Source: HXMU1428-3 sp965215715 (GTDB taxonomy: Bacteria > Pseudomonadota > Alphaproteobacteria > Rhizobiales > HXMU1428-3). Taken from it: DNA of 64,000 nt. The position numbers were made by a program, and so were the translations under genes. The stretch spans positions 62,001 through 126,000 of the forward strand of contig OZ244129.1 in assembly GCA_965215715.1 (NCBI GenBank), in the 5' to 3' direction. How positions within the stretch are numbered: position 1 is the stretch's first letter; every line of letters starts with the position of its first letter. The notes beneath the pieces were generated by a model that saw nothing but the letters and a program-made list of their open reading frames with translations, was not told where the DNA came from and did not search any database. Shown here piece by piece: positions 62,514-64,000 of the stretch.

Positions 62514-63902
62514 ATGGACAGTGTGTTAAACCGGTTGGATCAAACACAAGACCAGGCTTTGGAACGCCTGTTTGAGTTTATCGCTGTGCAAAGTGTTTCA
62601 ACAGATCCGGCCTTTAAGGATGAGTGTTTAAGGGCTGCCCATATGGCAAAAGACTTTTTACAGGCAGCCGGCTTTGAGGGCGAGGTTGCGCCAACGACAG
62701 GGCACCCTATGGTGCTTGGGAAATATCGCTCAAAAACCTCGCCTAATGCCCCGCATTTGTTGTTCTATGGCCATTATGATGTGCAGCCTGTTGATCCACT
62801 AGAAGAATGGTCTCACCCCCCGTTTGAAGCGCGTTTGCTTGAGGACGACGTGAACGGAACCATCATTCATGGGCGTGGATCTTCAGATGATAAGGGGCAG
62901 CTTTTAACGTTTATCGAAGCGGCCCGGGCCTGGTATGAAGAGACCGGTGATATCCCTTTGAACATTACAGTTCTGCTCGAGGGAGAAGAGGAATGTGGCA
63001 GCCCCTCCCTTGATGGGTTTTTGGCAGAGCGGGGCTCAGAGTTAAAGGCCGACTTTGCTTTGATTTGCGATACGTTACAATGGGATAAGGACACACCGGC
63101 GATCACGGCAATGTTGCGCGGGCTTGCCAGCCTTGAAATGAGTGTTACCGGGCCCAATAGAGATTTGCATTCAGGCATGTATGGGGGCCCGGCCCTTAAT
63201 CCGTTAAAAGTTTTGGCCAAGGGCTTGGGTGCCTTGCATGATGAGGCTGGTTGCGTGCAGGTGCCAGGATTTTATGATGGGGTTGAGCTACCAGATGATC
63301 AGTTAAGTGCTCAATGGCGTGAAAGCGGGTTTGATGAAGCGGCCTTTTTGTCTGATATTGGATTGTCAAGTTCTGCGGGGGAGAAAAATTTTTCTGTATT
63401 GGAACAATTATGGTGCCGCCCGACGATTGAGATTAATGGCATGTGGGGCGGGTATACCGGGCCGGGGCATAAAACGGTTATCCCTTCTAAGGCAAATGCA
63501 AAACTTTCCTTCCGTTTGGTGGCGGGCCAGAAGCCGGGTCAGGTTATTGAGGTGGTTAAACAGTTTTTAGTCGACCAGTGCGGGCCGGATGTGCGTGTTG
63601 AATTTACAGATCCTCATGGGTCTCCAGCTGTTGCGTTTGATCTTGGAAAACCGCATATGGATGTTGCACGCGAGGTTTTGCGCCAAGAATTTGGCCGCAC
63701 GCCTATGATGTTAGGGTGTGGGGGCTCTATTCCCATTGTTGAAGTGTTTGAACGGCAATTAGGCCTTGATTGTTTGCTTATTGGCTTTGCATTGAATGAT
63801 GATTGTATTCACGCGCCAGATGAAAAGTATAACCTTTCAAGTTTTCAAAAAGGAACGCGGGCGTTTGCACGCCTGATTGGAGAGCTTGGGCGACGCGGAT
63901 AA
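62514..63902 (+). CDS. M20-family dipeptidase
   Basis: 462 residues, the length of M20A/F dipeptidases. LLFYGHYDVQPVDPLEEWSHPPFEA has the H-x-D metal ligand, and GRGSSDDKGQLLTFIEAARAW the second Asp. VLLEGEEECGSPSLDGFL supplies the catalytic Glu and metal ligands, DTLQW the next ligand, and CIHAPDEKYNLSSF the final His. An HSGMYGG lid-domain motif (DLHSGMYGGPALNPL) fits the dimerisation domain. It cleaves short peptides in the cytosol. The start is the ATG at 62514 with GGGGAAGG upstream. Confidence 0.92.
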   Translation: MDSVLNRLDQTQDQALERLFEFIAVQSVSTDPAFKDECLRAAHMAKDFLQAAGFEGEVAPTTGHPMVLGKYRSKTSPNAPHLLFYGHYDVQPVDPLEEWSHPPFEARLLEDDVNGTIIHGRGSSDDKGQLLTFIEAARAWYEETGDIPLNITVLLEGEEECGSPSLDGFLAERGSELKADFALICDTLQWDKDTPAITAMLRGLASLEMSVTGPNRDLHSGMYGGPALNPLKVLAKGLGALHDEAGCVQVPGFYDGVELPDDQLSAQWRESGFDEAAFLSDIGLSSSAGEKNFSVLEQLWCRPTIEINGMWGGYTGPGHKTVIPSKANAKLSFRLVAGQKPGQVIEVVKQFLVDQCGPDVRVEFTDPHGSPAVAFDLGKPHMDVAREVLRQEFGRTPMMLGCGGSIPIVEVFERQLGLDCLLIGFALNDDCIHAPDEKYNLSSFQKGTRAFARLIGELGRRG

Positions 63903-64000
63903 TTTTTTTCTTTGCTTTATTTCTTAACTATTTTTGTCAAAAACAGTTGTTTATTTCATTTCGCTTACGTTTTTTATACATTTTATGCCGTTCTTCAGTA

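Overview
The window is chromosomal DNA from an alphaproteobacterium, most likely a member of or a relative of the Hyphomicrobiales (Rhizobiales). The grounds are: an alphaproteobacterial 16S rRNA; an rrn operon with tRNA-Ile(GAT) and tRNA-Ala(TGC) in the spacer; three GTTC-N7-GTTC boxes of the alphaproteobacterial LexA type; a dispersed repeat with the ACCGGTGCCCACTTTTGG core familiar from Rhizobiales intergenic mosaic repeats; and the order ispB / DUF2007-methyltransferase / sppA / glyQ / glyS seen in that order. By eye the base composition is moderate (mid-40s to about 50% GC), with more AT-rich stretches around 11.6-13.6 kb and 36.3-42 kb.

Layout. 0.5-6.2 kb: two paralogous membrane/coiled-coil proteins flanking two unknown genes. 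6.5-10.8 kb: a minus-strand leuS-lptE-holA cluster. 11.0 kb: a VOC-fold gene behind two LexA boxes. 11.6-13.5 kb: an accessory stretch (degenerate metallopeptidase-like protein, HNH-type protein). 13.6-19.3 kb: a class A penicillin-binding protein, moeA, mrp/apbC and a DUF971 gene. 19.4-23 kb: a TAXI-TRAP transporter whose two genes are separated by a 160-bp palindromic element. 23-28.6 kb: gpmA, dapB, ppa, two small genes and a large M23 peptidase. 29.2-35.4 kb: a complete rrn operon with promoter, boxA, leader, 16S, tRNA-Ile, tRNA-Ala, 23S, 5S and terminator. 35.6-44.6 kb: a variable region (secreted protein, hydrolase with a membrane insertion, MFS carrier, OafA-type acyltransferase with SGNH domain, beta-helix membrane protein). 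44.9-54.6 kb: ispB, a DUF2007-methyltransferase fusion, sppA, a GH19-like coiled-coil protein with a coupled secreted partner, glyQ, a small membrane gene and glyS. 54.8-57.9 kb: a type I secretion ABC/HlyD pair. 58.1-60.7 kb: two small glycosyltransferases and a spore-photolyase-like radical SAM gene behind a LexA box. 60.9-63.9 kb: rnhB, two small proteins and an M20 dipeptidase.

Most of what is unusual lies between the genes. There are at least two families of structured dispersed elements: class A, with about 48-bp terminal inverted repeats, and class B, a GC-rich terminator-like element usually placed just after a stop codon. The two families share a core sequence. There is also a 30-bp repeat pair, a Rhizobiales-type mosaic repeat that supplies the stop codon of one gene and nearly the ribosome-binding site of the next, a 270-bp nested inverted repeat that could fold as a three-way junction, and two related insertions after the rrn tRNAs. 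Each of those insertions holds an inverted and then a direct copy of the 3' end of its own tRNA. No complete insertion sequence, prophage or CRISPR array was seen.
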